Shown here one piece after another: positions 1-8,630 of a DNA stretch of 64,000 nucleotides. Source of the DNA: Cohnella herbarum (lineage in GTDB: Bacteria > Bacillota > Bacilli > Paenibacillales > Paenibacillaceae); assembly GCF_012849095.1 (NCBI RefSeq), contig NZ_CP051680.1:2666001-2730000 (forward strand), read 5' to 3'. Position numbers and translations under genes: made by a program. Within the stretch, counting starts at the first letter, position 1, and each line of letters opens with the position of its first letter. The notes under the pieces were generated by a model, which was given only the letters and a program-made list of their open reading frames with translations, made no database searches and was not told the origin of the DNA.

Positions 1-890
1 GCGATGAGGTCATCACCACGCCCTATACTTTCGTAGCGACTTCCGAAGCGATTTCCAGAGTCGGCGCGACGCCGGTGTTCGTTGATATCGATCAATCGTG
101 GAATCTGGATCCTGCGAGAATCGAAGAAGCGATTACGCCAAGAACGAAAGCCATTTTACCCGTTCACCTGTTCGGCCAGCCCGCGGACATGGAGGAGATC
201 ATGCGGATCGCTGCCCGATTCGGGTTGATCGTGATCGAAGATGCTTGCCAAGCTTTCGGCGCCGCTTATCGGGACAAGTCCGTAGGCAGTATCGGACACG
301 CAGCCTGTTTTTCTTTTTTCCCAAGCAAAAACTTAGGGACGATCGGAGACGGGGGACTTATTCTTACCTCAGACAGCGCACTGGCGGAAGCCGTTCGGGA
401 GCTTAGGCAACACGGAAGCGCCAAACGTTACTACCATCATCGAGTCGGCTATAACAGTCGGCTTGACGAGCTGCATGCCGCCGTTCTGTTAGTCGTTCTG
501 GAAAAGGTTAACGAGTGGAATGAGCGCAGAATCGCTCTAGCGGATCGCTACTATGAGCAGTTATCGACGCTTTCGTCAATCACCCTTCCCATGAGAACGC
601 CGGAGCGCAAGCATGTATACAATCTCTTCTGCATTCGTAGCGCCGAACGGGATCGAATCCGCGAACGATTGCTCGCCCGAAACATTCAAAGCGGCATTTA
701 TTACCCCAAACCACTGCACCTTCAGAAGGTTTACGAAGGGTTAGGTTATAACATCGGATCGTTCCCCGAAGCGGAACGCCTATCCTTGGAAGCTTTAGCG
801 CTGCCGATGGGGCCGCTGCTCACGGAACAACAACAGGATGCCGTCATTAACGCTCTTCAAGATATCGAAGCAGGACAAGGTGAACTATGA
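1..890 (+). CDS. DegT/DnrJ/EryC1/StrS-family PLP aminotransferase (5' end missing)
   Basis: Sugar aminotransferase that probably transfers an amino group to a 3- or 4-keto nucleotide sugar for surface polysaccharide. The reading frame is already open at base 3 and begins mid-protein with a DEVITTPYTFVAT stretch typical of this family, so the true start lies before the window. The PLP-binding lysine sits in FFPSKNLG (codon 327-329), followed by the glycine-rich GDGG; the EDACQAFGA motif that contacts PLP is also present. Its stop overlaps the start of the Gfo/Idh gene (ATGA), which implies translational coupling. The pairing resembles WbpE/WbpB, which make 3-amino uronate sugars. The family call is firm; the exact substrate is inference. 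Confidence 0.92.
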   Translation, partial: DEVITTPYTFVATSEAISRVGATPVFVDIDQSWNLDPARIEEAITPRTKAILPVHLFGQPADMEEIMRIAARFGLIVIEDACQAFGAAYRDKSVGSIGHAACFSFFPSKNLGTIGDGGLILTSDSALAEAVRELRQHGSAKRYYHHRVGYNSRLDELHAAVLLVVLEKVNEWNERRIALADRYYEQLSTLSSITLPMRTPERKHVYNLFCIRSAERDRIRERLLARNIQSGIYYPKPLHLQKVYEGLGYNIGSFPEAERLSLEALALPMGPLLTEQQQDAVINALQDIEAGQGEL

Positions 891-1981
891 TACGTTTCGG
901 AATCATCGGTTGCGGGCGAATTTCGGAAAAACACGTCGTTTCGATCGCGAAATGCTCCAATGCTAGATTGACCGATTTGTATGATCCTCTCCCAGAACGA
1001 ATGGAGGAGTTGGAGCGGAAATATTCCCTTGTTAATCGGGAGCTATCGACGGATACGGTTGCAGTCGCGAAGCATTCGGACCCTGATGGCTTGCTTCGGG
1101 ATGCGAATGTGGATGCCGTCGTTATTGCCACCCCTTCTCATTCGCATGCACACTTGGCGGTTGCCGCTCTTCGGGCAGGCAAACCTGTCCTGCTCGAGAA
1201 GCCGATGGCCCTTTCTCTTCGGGACGCCGACGAGATTGCCGAATCGGCCGCAAACCTGCGGCTTAGGGTACAAGTGTGCCATCAATTGCGGTATCGTCCT
1301 CTCATGAGACTTGCGAAGGAATGGGTTGACAACGGAACTTTAGGAACGATAAGATCCGGTACCGTTACGGTGAGGCTAAATCGTTCTCCGGCCTATTACG
1401 CGGCCGCACCTTGGCGCGGATCGTGGGATCAAGACGGGGGCATGCTGCTCAACCAAGGCGTTCATCTGATCGATTTGCTTCTGTGGATGATGGGAGAAAC
1501 CGTGGATTCGGTTTACGGAATGCTCGGGTGGGGGAAAAACGTTAAGCCGACCGAAGACGTCGCCATAGGAACGATCCGTTTCGCCAATGGCGCAATCGGG
1601 ATCGTCGAAGCTAACACGATTAGCCAACCGAATAATTTGGATCAATCGTTATCTTTATTCGGAGACCTAGGTACGATCAGTATCGGGGGAACCGGTTTAA
1701 CGGAAGTTCGAAGATGGCATGCAGTCGGTCAAGAAACCCCGCTCCTTCCGGAGGCTGCTGACTTCGACGAGCATCTCGCGATGTACGAGCATTTCGTCGG
1801 CTCCCTGCAAGGACATCCCCATGATCCGTTGTTCGCGGTCGATACGCCGGACGGACGAAGAGCGCTGGAAACCGTATTCGCGATATACGAATCCGCCAGA
1901 ATCGCAAGCCCTATCCGGTTGCCCTTACTCTCGTTCGATACCCGTATGATGGCGGATCATCACTTCAACGACAATAATTAA
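887..1981 (+). CDS. Gfo/Idh/MocA-family NAD(P)-dependent sugar dehydrogenase
   Basis: Oxidoreductase of 364 aa, probably acting on a nucleotide sugar. The N-terminal Rossmann fold shows GIIGCGRIS (residues 5-13), and the family signature EKP lies at 104-106. The C-terminal half carries the GGMLLNQGVHLIDLLLW stretch with the usual catalytic His-x-x-Asp. It overlaps the upstream aminotransferase by 4 bp, so the two are co-translated; in WbpB/WbpE-type pathways the dehydrogenase makes the 3-keto sugar that the aminotransferase then uses. It could also be an inositol- or glucose-fructose-type dehydrogenase, but the context favours sugar-nucleotide work. Confidence 0.9.
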   Translation: MIRFGIIGCGRISEKHVVSIAKCSNARLTDLYDPLPERMEELERKYSLVNRELSTDTVAVAKHSDPDGLLRDANVDAVVIATPSHSHAHLAVAALRAGKPVLLEKPMALSLRDADEIAESAANLRLRVQVCHQLRYRPLMRLAKEWVDNGTLGTIRSGTVTVRLNRSPAYYAAAPWRGSWDQDGGMLLNQGVHLIDLLLWMMGETVDSVYGMLGWGKNVKPTEDVAIGTIRFANGAIGIVEANTISQPNNLDQSLSLFGDLGTISIGGTGLTEVRRWHAVGQETPLLPEAADFDEHLAMYEHFVGSLQGHPHDPLFAVDTPDGRRALETVFAIYESARIASPIRLPLLSFDTRMMADHHFNDNN

Positions 1982-2022
1982 AGGGCATCGTCATTCCCGT
2001 CGGATGGCGAAGCCCTTTCTTC
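1980..2022. terminator. Stem-loop between convergent genes
   Basis: AAAGGGC (1980-1986) pairs with GCCCTTT (2012-2018), with a shorter inner CATC/GATG pairing and a partly T-rich tail. It lies between the end of the Gfo/Idh gene and the end of the opposing glycosyltransferase gene. Moderate strength. Confidence 0.5.
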
Positions 2023-2033
2023 AAATGCCGAAA

Positions 2034-4064
2034 TTACAAGACCAACGGACTAACTTGTTCAACGACCACGGATATTTTCTGCTTACAATCATCCCCGAAC
2101 TGAAGACTCAGATCGAAATAATGGTTCATTCTAGCTAGAATGGGCTGAACGCATTTCTTTTTTTGGATAGGATCCAGTCCGCTTGTAAAAGGACAAGTTT
2201 GATAATAAACAGCCATGCCCGCGAAATGTTTGCCGATATAAAAATGCTTCAAGGCGCTTGCTTCCCTCTCTCCAAGCGTGTTCCAAGGAATTGTTGGAAA
2301 GAGGATTTCTTGCTTGAAACGGGCTACGATATATTCAACGATGTAGATGAGCGATACGATTCTCTCGTCTATTCGATGGCTTATGCTATCGCCGTGCCTT
2401 CGGTAGCACAGCATCGGCTGCTGCAAATAATGGCGATTCCATCCTCTGTCGATATTGATCAAGCAATTCAACGTATCTCCCGCGATCGGTTTCGCCGGAT
2501 CGACGAACCACGAATGGCTGGCTGATCGGTAATAAGACGATCTGAACATGCCGATCATCGGAATGACTCCCGAGCCCCATCTCTGAAAAATGTTCTGCAC
2601 CGCTTCTTCGTCGGTATAGGACCGGTATGTCCACTTGCCGATGGCTTTCGCGTTAACGTTAACAAGGGTTATATCTCCATAGACATAGTCCGCGTTCGGA
2701 TGATTAAAGAAGCAACCGACATAATGACTAAGCACTCCAGCATTCGGCAGAAAATCGTCCGCGCTTAATAACAAGACGTATTCCCCGTTCGCTTCCCGAA
2801 ATATTTCATGGAACGCGCGGTCTGGTAAGTTCGAATTGTCCGTATGTCTGATAACTCTAATATTCGAATGACTTTTTGCATACCGTTCGATAATCGCCAT
2901 GGAATCATCCGTCGAATGATCGTCCACGACGAGAATTTCTATATTCGGATAAGCCTGGGTCAGAACCGATTGTAAACACTCGTCCAGAAATCGGCCGTAA
3001 TTATAATTGACGATCCCAACCGTGACTTTTGGCGCCTTTTGAATGTTCGTATGCCTATTTTCCGCTTGGGCAATAGGTAAAAATTTTCTTAGCAACTGTT
3101 CGATTTTAAAGTTCTGGTCAGGTAAGGAATAGTTCCGCTCGATAAAGGCCCGATAAACGCCGGACGAGTATTCCTCATCCATGACCATACCGATCAATTC
3201 GTCGATCGTGTTCCAGACGAAGCTTGCGTCATACACTTGTTTCGCCCCGTAGAAATGATGAACGAGCGGTTTAAGACCTGCCGCCATCGCTTCCATCATG
3301 GACATATGTTGACTTTCTAACGGACTTGTAGAAATAATGTAGTGTTTGTTTTCCAAGTAGCGGTTAACGTCCGTCTGCCAACCTTCGAATTGAACGGCGT
3401 CGGTCAAGTTCAACTGCTCGATCATTTGATTAAAATAGAGACGATAGCGCTCATCTTGGTATTTCCCGGCAATGTAAAGCTTGTATCGGGCATCTCTGTC
3501 ATGAATGGCTTTGAAGGCATGCAACAGCAGCATCGGACCTTTCTTCGCGCTGATGTATCCGACGAATGCGATGTTGAAGCCTTTCTCTCGTTCGATCAAC
3601 CGATACTTATTCAAGTCCACGCCGTTGGGAATGACGACCGTTTTCCGCTCCGATAATCCTTTTACATGTTGTAAGACATAATCTTGAATCGGTTTGCCGA
3701 CGAAAATAACTTTATCTACCGTTCCCCAATTCACCTGATACGGGTAAGAGCTGAAAGCTTCATAGCTGTGCAGCCTGCAAATGATTTTCCTCCGATTCGC
3801 GATAGGCAGCTTACTTCCATAAACGATTAGGTTATCGCACCACTCGAACCAACAAATATCCGCCCAGTTCATGCCCTGATCGATTTGGCTATTTTCCCGG
3901 ACGATGATTTTCATCGTAGTGAAAGGGATAGAAAGATGGGCAATGATCGGATCGATGAAAGCATCCAACCCGCTCCTGACGAAAAAAACAAGCTTTGGAC
4001 GCCTATAGCTATTTTGCCCGGGCAGCTCTTCGTGATCTGTTTGCGATTGCGATTGTTTGTCCAT
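2034..4064 (-). CDS. Two-domain glycosyltransferase (GT4 + GT2)
   Basis: About 676 aa. The N-terminal half is a GT-B, family-4-like glycosyltransferase (FVGYISAKKGPMLLLHAF, then the C-terminal donor-site region SPLESQHMSMMEAMAAGLK, as in retaining GT4 enzymes). The C-terminal half is a GT-A, family-2 domain (VTVGIVNYNYGRFLDECL, VVDDHSTDD and a LLSADD metal-binding motif). No signal peptide or clear membrane helix, so probably cytoplasmic. I chose the ATG at 4064 because GGAGG lies about 7 nt upstream; an in-frame start at 4109 lacks one. Two fused transferases could add two consecutive sugars to a polysaccharide or glycoprotein. It sits opposite the sugar-nucleotide genes but on its own strand. 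Confidence 0.85.
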   Translation of the reverse strand: MDKQSQSQTDHEELPGQNSYRRPKLVFFVRSGLDAFIDPIIAHLSIPFTTMKIIVRENSQIDQGMNWADICWFEWCDNLIVYGSKLPIANRRKIICRLHSYEAFSSYPYQVNWGTVDKVIFVGKPIQDYVLQHVKGLSERKTVVIPNGVDLNKYRLIEREKGFNIAFVGYISAKKGPMLLLHAFKAIHDRDARYKLYIAGKYQDERYRLYFNQMIEQLNLTDAVQFEGWQTDVNRYLENKHYIISTSPLESQHMSMMEAMAAGLKPLVHHFYGAKQVYDASFVWNTIDELIGMVMDEEYSSGVYRAFIERNYSLPDQNFKIEQLLRKFLPIAQAENRHTNIQKAPKVTVGIVNYNYGRFLDECLQSVLTQAYPNIEILVVDDHSTDDSMAIIERYAKSHSNIRVIRHTDNSNLPDRAFHEIFREANGEYVLLLSADDFLPNAGVLSHYVGCFFNHPNADYVYGDITLVNVNAKAIGKWTYRSYTDEEAVQNIFQRWGSGVIPMIGMFRSSYYRSASHSWFVDPAKPIAGDTLNCLINIDRGWNRHYLQQPMLCYRRHGDSISHRIDERIVSLIYIVEYIVARFKQEILFPTIPWNTLGEREASALKHFYIGKHFAGMAVYYQTCPFTSGLDPIQKKKCVQPILARMNHYFDLSLQFGDDCKQKISVVVEQVSPLVL

Positions 4065-4307
4065 CCTCCGACCTCCGTGTTCGCCGAATCCATTTTCCTG
4101 CCAAGCCATTCCCTGAACAGTATATGATAGCTTATCCCATGCGTGATGCGATCAAGAGCCCTAAACGAAGGCAATTTCGGCTATTCAACGGTTAACTAGT
4201 AACCTAGAGTATATTAAGTATGCAAAGTTTCACTTCTTCCCCTCTTCGGGCTGCTACGTTAAAATCAATTCTGTAACCATTTGATTGACAGAAAGGATGA
4301 CTCTGCG

Positions 4308-5255
4308 ATGAATTACCGTAGATTAGGCCGCAGCGGCCTTAAAGTAAGCGAGATCAGTTTAGGCAGTTGGCTTACGTACGGAGGGTACGTCGAACAGGAA
4401 CGAGCCGCCTCCGCGGTCCGTAAAGCGTACGAGCTCGGAGTGAACTTTTTCGATACCGCCAACGTGTACGAACAAGGAGCCGCCGAGAAAGTCATGGGCG
4501 ACATCCTTCGCGACTATCCTCGGGAAAGCTATGTCCTTGCCACGAAAGCATTCTGGCCGATGGGAGAAGGTCCGAACGATCGCGGCCTGTCCCGCAAACA
4601 TGTCACCGAACAGATCAATGCCAGCTTAAGCCGATTGGGTTTGGATTACGTCGATATTTTCTATTGCCACCGTTACGATCAAGATACGCCGATCGACGAG
4701 ACGCTGCGCACGATCGACGATTTCGTCCGTCAAGGCAAAGTGCTCTACGTCGGCGTTAGCGAATGGACGGCCGCACAGATGGAAGAGGCTCTCGGAACGG
4801 CTGATCGCTATTTGCTCGACCGGATCGTCGTTAGCCAACCCGTATACAACATGTTCAACCGCTACATCGAGAAGGAAGTCATTCCGCTCGGCCAAGCGAA
4901 AGGCATCTCTCAGGTCGTCTTCTCGCCGCTCGCGCAAGGCTTGCTCACGGGCAAATACGATTCCGCCTCTTCCATACCGTCCGATAGCCGCGCCGCTAAG
5001 CTGGAATGGGTGAAGAACGGCATCACGGAAGAGAAAATCGAAGCCGTGAAGAAGTTGTCCGCGATCGCTCGCGAGATCGATCTCACGACCGGACAGCTCG
5101 CCCTCGCATGGATTCTTCGCCAGCCTAACGTCGCAAGCGCCTTAGTCGGAGCCAGCCGTCCGGAGCAAGTCGAAGAGAACGTCAAAGCGACCGGAGTTAC
5201 GCTGTCCGAGGAAACTCTCGCTGCGATCGAAGAAATTCTCGGCTCGGTAAATTAA
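4308..5255 (+). CDS. Aldo/keto reductase (potassium-channel beta-subunit-like branch)
   Basis: NADPH-dependent aldehyde/ketone reductase, 315 aa, TIM barrel. The catalytic tetrad can be placed at Asp49, Tyr54, Lys80 and His121 (DTANVYEQG, ATKAF, YCHRYD). The N-terminus MNYRRLGRSGLKVSEISLG is typical of the AKR branch close to KCNAB/YghZ-type proteins. Start at 4308 because AAAGGATG lies 8-9 nt upstream; an in-frame start at 4281 has none. A strong terminator follows. Physiological substrate unknown. Confidence 0.9.
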   Translation: MNYRRLGRSGLKVSEISLGSWLTYGGYVEQERAASAVRKAYELGVNFFDTANVYEQGAAEKVMGDILRDYPRESYVLATKAFWPMGEGPNDRGLSRKHVTEQINASLSRLGLDYVDIFYCHRYDQDTPIDETLRTIDDFVRQGKVLYVGVSEWTAAQMEEALGTADRYLLDRIVVSQPVYNMFNRYIEKEVIPLGQAKGISQVVFSPLAQGLLTGKYDSASSIPSDSRAAKLEWVKNGITEEKIEAVKKLSAIAREIDLTTGQLALAWILRQPNVASALVGASRPEQVEENVKATGVTLSEETLAAIEEILGSVN

Positions 5256-5278
5256 GACGGTTAGTCTCGGAAAAACAG

Positions 5279-5311
5279 AAACAGCCCTAGTCACTTAGGG
5301 CTGTTTCTTGT
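5279..5311 (+). terminator. Rho-independent terminator of the aldo/keto reductase gene
   Basis: Perfect 11-bp stem (5279-5289 with 5296-5306; AAACAGCCCTA/TAGGGCTGTTT) with a short loop and T-rich tail, 23 bp after the stop codon. Confidence 0.88.
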
Positions 5312-5374
5312 TATTCGACGATTTATTGGGGGCGTGTCCTATTGGCGATTGTTCCTATGGGTTTCGCATCTTCA

Positions 5375-5395
5375 TAGCGCACTGAGAGTTCTCTA
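5375..5395. repeat. Interspersed 21-bp element, copy 1
   Basis: TAGCGCACTGAGAGT followed by TCTCTA; it matches 62295-62315 at 20 of 21 positions. The two copies lie 57 kb apart, both in intergenic DNA. The 3' part is palindromic around AGAG/CTCT. Confidence 0.75.
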
Positions 5396-5440
5396 ACTTC
5401 GGCGCTGTTCGGCTATTCGCCTACTCTTTATACTGAAAAT

Positions 5441-5519
5441 CTAAGTGTAAAATGTACAATTAGATTGACTTGAATCCCTCATTTCCACCTTCTAAATGTA
5501 AAACATACACTTAAATTGA
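5441..5519. repeat. Direct repeat of 28 bp, two copies 51 bp apart
   Basis: Copies at 5441-5468 and 5492-5519 match at 23 of 28 positions. Both start CTAA(G/A)TGTAAAA and end in ATTGA. The start-to-start distance is 51 bp. Each contains a TGTAAAA/TGTAC type AT-rich core. Confidence 0.7.
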
Positions 5520-5577
5520 TAGAATTCGTGTTTCTTAATTTAGCTCAGGAAAAGGAATAGCGCGAGTTTCATCCTCC

Positions 5578-5762
5578 GAGACGGCAAATTTGACCGTTAC
5601 ACGCGAGTAATTGAGCTAACTTTCCCATCCAGACGGTCATTTTGACCGTCTGGACACTTATAATTGGCGCAATTCCCCCGAAATGTACGTTGAGACGGTC
5701 ATTTTGACCGCCATACAAGTTCAACAGAACAATATCTCATATGAGACGGTCATTCTGACCGT
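5578..5762. repeat. Array of four CGGTCA-TTT-TGACCG palindromes
   Basis: Four units start with AGACGG at 5579, 5631, 5693 and 5743 (steps 52, 62, 50). The clearest is ACGGTCATTTTGACCGT, which folds as a 7-bp stem with a 3-nt loop; unit 2 extends to CAGACGGT...ACCGTCTG. Unit 1 is degenerate. The array lies just past the 3' end of the cobyrinate diamide synthase gene and may act as a 3' hairpin cluster or a set of protein sites. Confidence 0.8.
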
Positions 5763-5805
5763 TACATTAATGCATCGCAATCAATCTTTTGATAAGTCTG
5801 GCGAT

Positions 5806-7227
5806 TCACTCTGAGCTAAATGAATAGCCAAATTTCCCAAATTTTCGGCACCGATCTACCCAGCGCTCGACCATGGCGGGCTCGGAGCCGAAATGGAAAT
5901 GAACGTACCCGGCAATCAAATTGCCGCTTGCGTTCATATATCCGTCCTGTTTCCTCCCCAGACGACCGGAAGCTTCATACGCATAAGAGTTCGTATCTTC
6001 CTCCGAATCCGCTTCGTAAACCGAGTAATGAAACTCATGCCCCTTGGCACTGTCGGAAGGCCCCAGCAGATAGTTGCCCTCCCTGCCAACGATTTCCCTG
6101 TAACCAAGCGCCGCCAGCTTATTTTGCATCCGGACGATGCCCGGAATCAAGCCAAGCATCGGATACTGCCGTCCCTGCGTATCTTCGATGGCTCGAGTCA
6201 AATACATAAACCCGCCGCACTCCGCCAGCGTTGGAAGTCCATCTTGAATCGCCTGCCGGATCGATTGCTTAACGGCTTCGTCGGCGGCTAGTTCCGCCGC
6301 AAACTCTTCCGGAAATCCGCCGCCCAAATACAAGCCCTGAACGTTATCCGGCAGTCGCTCTCCCTGAAGCGGCGAGAAGTAAACCGGATCGGCTCCGTAA
6401 CATTCCAGCAGCTCTAAATTCTCTTGGTAGTAGAAATTAAAAGCCGCATCTTTCGCAACCGCGATTCTGACCCTTTGTTCCGCCTTAACGCCCCGCGAAC
6501 GGAACAAACCTGTCTCGGGAGCTACCGTCGCTACACTTGGCGACTGTGCCAGCTCCCATATACGCTCCACGTCCACGGTAGCCGAGACAAGCTCGCCTAG
6601 CCGATCGAAGAAAGGCTGCAACTGTCCTCTCTCGATGGAAGGTACAAGGCCAAGATGCCTCTCGGGCATCTCGATCTCGTCTTCGCGTTTCATATATCCA
6701 ACGACCGGGATGCCGCATTCCAGCTCGACGGCATCGCGAACGATATGATAATGGCCTTCGCTGCCGACCTTGTTCGCGATGATCCCCGCTATCCGCACCC
6801 GGGGATCGAAGCTCTGGAATCCTTTGACGATCGCCGCGACGCTCCTCGCCATGCTCTTGCAATCGATGACCAGCAAGATCGGAGCTTCCAGCAATACGCT
6901 GATTTCCGCCGTGCTTCCTTCTCCGTTCGTCGGGTTTTTACCGTCGTATAGTCCCATAACGCCTTCGATGACGGAGATATCCGCGTCTTCGCTAGCTCTG
7001 GCATATACCTCTCTCACCGTGTCGTGAGCGAGCATGTAACTATCAAGGTTCCGCGATATACGCCGGGTTACCGCCGAATGATAGGTCGGATCGATATAAT
7101 CCGGTCCGCATTTAAAGCCCTGAACCCGCCGTCCGCCGCGCTTCAAAGCCGCCATCAGCCCGATCGTTAACGTCGTCTTTCCTACTCCGCTTCCTGTACC
7201 CGCGATCACGATTTTCCGCGCGCTCAT
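5806..7227 (-). CDS. cbiA: Cobyrinate a,c-diamide synthase
   Basis: ATP- and glutamine-dependent amidation of carboxylates a and c of cobyrinate, in cobalamin synthesis. 473 aa, the normal length. The N-terminal P-loop GTGSGVGKTT is at residues 10-19 in a DTBS/CbiA-type fold, followed by FKCGPDYIDP. The C-terminal class-I glutaminase-like domain has Cys337 in LAECGGFMYL and His443/His445 in YVHFHF. It starts 17 bp after an MFS transporter gene, so the two probably form an operon. No other cobalamin genes are in the window and I see no cobalamin riboswitch upstream. A hydrogenobyrinate (CobB) role is possible by family, but the anaerobic CbiA type is usual in Bacillota. Confidence 0.93.
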   Translation of the reverse strand: MSARKIVIAGTGSGVGKTTLTIGLMAALKRGGRRVQGFKCGPDYIDPTYHSAVTRRISRNLDSYMLAHDTVREVYARASEDADISVIEGVMGLYDGKNPTNGEGSTAEISVLLEAPILLVIDCKSMARSVAAIVKGFQSFDPRVRIAGIIANKVGSEGHYHIVRDAVELECGIPVVGYMKREDEIEMPERHLGLVPSIERGQLQPFFDRLGELVSATVDVERIWELAQSPSVATVAPETGLFRSRGVKAEQRVRIAVAKDAAFNFYYQENLELLECYGADPVYFSPLQGERLPDNVQGLYLGGGFPEEFAAELAADEAVKQSIRQAIQDGLPTLAECGGFMYLTRAIEDTQGRQYPMLGLIPGIVRMQNKLAALGYREIVGREGNYLLGPSDSAKGHEFHYSVYEADSEEDTNSYAYEASGRLGRKQDGYMNASGNLIAGYVHFHFGSEPAMVERWVDRCRKFGKFGYSFSSE

Positions 7228-7244
7228 CCGTTACACTTCCTTCC

Positions 7245-8477
7245 TTAAACCAACTCGTTCTTCTTATGAAGATATCGATATAAAATGAAGCAACTAACCG
7301 AGCACAACAAGGCCATCGCGGCGATAAAGCCGTACCCGGCTTGGAGTCCGAGCAGTAAGCTGCTCTCCTCATCATTGCCGAATAATTTTTGCACCCCGTC
7401 AATAATGACTCCGATCAGCAAATTCCCCACTACGCTAGCGATTCCCATGATCGTAACGGTAAAGGTAATCGCCGTATCCGTTCCTCTCGGATAGCGTTTG
7501 GCTAGCATAGCCATAACGGTCGGATAGATCGGAGCGATCCCGATGCCCGCAATCGCGAACCAAATCGCGCCCTGCTCGCCAAGGAAAATAGCCAGCAAGC
7601 TGCATATGCCCGAGAAAGCGGACAAAATGATGATGGACAGCGTATAACCGATCTTATCCGTAACCGGTCCAAGGAATAACCTCGCTCCCATGAAAAACAC
7701 GAAAAAGATGGACAGCATGCCGGCGGCGGCATCCGTCGACCATCCGTAAGCCTTCTCCAGGAAGTTAACGAGCCAACCGCCAACCGCAAGCTCCGAGACG
7801 ACTCCGAAAGATAACACGGCAACGATTAACCACGCTCCGGGATCCTTCGTGAAGCTTTTCAGAGTCATCCTTTCCCCATGCTCCTGGTTATCCCCGGGAA
7901 ACTTGGCCATTAACGAAGGAATAATCGGCAACAAAGACAAGCTCAACATGACGAGATACATGCCCCGCCAGCCCAACTCGCCTCCGAACAAATTCCATCC
8001 CATCATCGACGAAGCGACGATCGGGGCGACCGCGGAGCTCAAACCGTAGAAAAAATGGGACAAGTTCATCATGGCCCCGGTATTCTTAGTAAAAATCCGG
8101 GCAGCCATAATCGCCAATCCGATCTCTAGCATCCCGTTCCCGATGTACATGAGAAAATAAGAAGCCGATAGAAACGCGTAGCTTGCCGACAGGTACATGA
8201 GCACGCCGGAAATCGCCATCGAAGCAAACGCGATAATTCCCGTCCACTTTATGCCGATCTTGCTCGACAGCAAGCCGGTAAACGAGCAGGCAACGAGATA
8301 ACCTATCGAATTGAACGCTAGCAAAATGCCCAATTGGGTTTCGTCCAAGCTGAAATCGGACTGCATTCTCGGAATCGCCGGACCCTTCACGTTTTCCGAA
8401 AATCCGAAGATCAGAAATCCTCCGAATACGATGAGCAATAATAACCAATAATTTGTGTTTAGCCGACCTAGCTTCAA
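7245..8477 (-). CDS. MFS transporter, TTG start
   Basis: About 410 aa with around 12 hydrophobic helices, major facilitator superfamily. The N-terminal helix-1 region (GGFLIFGFSENVKGPAIP) and a QTLGI-like loop resemble the FucP/YfkF-type sugar/drug MFS branch. I chose the TTG at 8477 because GGAGG lies 9 nt upstream; the longer frame to 8537 has no ribosome site and adds a non-hydrophobic extension. It is followed 17 bp later by cbiA, so a link to corrinoid or precursor transport is possible, but that is inference from position only. Confidence 0.85.
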   Translation of the reverse strand: MKLGRLNTNYWLLLLIVFGGFLIFGFSENVKGPAIPRMQSDFSLDETQLGILLAFNSIGYLVACSFTGLLSSKIGIKWTGIIAFASMAISGVLMYLSASYAFLSASYFLMYIGNGMLEIGLAIMAARIFTKNTGAMMNLSHFFYGLSSAVAPIVASSMMGWNLFGGELGWRGMYLVMLSLSLLPIIPSLMAKFPGDNQEHGERMTLKSFTKDPGAWLIVAVLSFGVVSELAVGGWLVNFLEKAYGWSTDAAAGMLSIFFVFFMGARLFLGPVTDKIGYTLSIIILSAFSGICSLLAIFLGEQGAIWFAIAGIGIAPIYPTVMAMLAKRYPRGTDTAITFTVTIMGIASVVGNLLIGVIIDGVQKLFGNDEESSLLLGLQAGYGFIAAMALLCSVSCFILYRYLHKKNELV

Positions 8478-8574
8478 GCAGAAATTCCTCCAAGTAAGTA
8501 TGTAATAAGCGCTCGAGTCTTTGCTATTGTAAACCATTTGCCCGAGTCGCGTAATCGCTTAAGTAAATTTTGAT

Positions 8575-8619
8575 ATAAAAAAATACGAAACCTCGATCGA
8601 AATCGGGTCCCGTATTTCG
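8575..8619 (-). terminator. Terminator of rarD
   Basis: On the minus strand, AAATACG arms (8613-8619 region with 8581-8587) enclose a loop with a second GGGACCC/CGAGGTTT-type pairing, followed by a run of T (A-run at 8577-8583 on the plus strand). It separates rarD from the MFS-cbiA unit. Confidence 0.7.
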
Positions 8620-8630
8620 TTATCCGTCCC

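Larger units (their letters stand above)
5312..5805. other. Intergenic gap rich in short repeats
   Basis: No supportable gene in this gap between convergent genes. It holds three repeat types, annotated separately: a TAGCGCACTGAGAG element (also found near 62.3 kb), a pair of 28-bp AT-rich repeats 51 bp apart, and four CGGTCA/TGACCG palindromes. Confidence 0.7.

Noticed and set aside
8478..8577. Cobalamin riboswitch before the MFS-cbiA unit
   Set aside because: The gap is too short (about 100 bp) and no B12-box-like sequence was seen.
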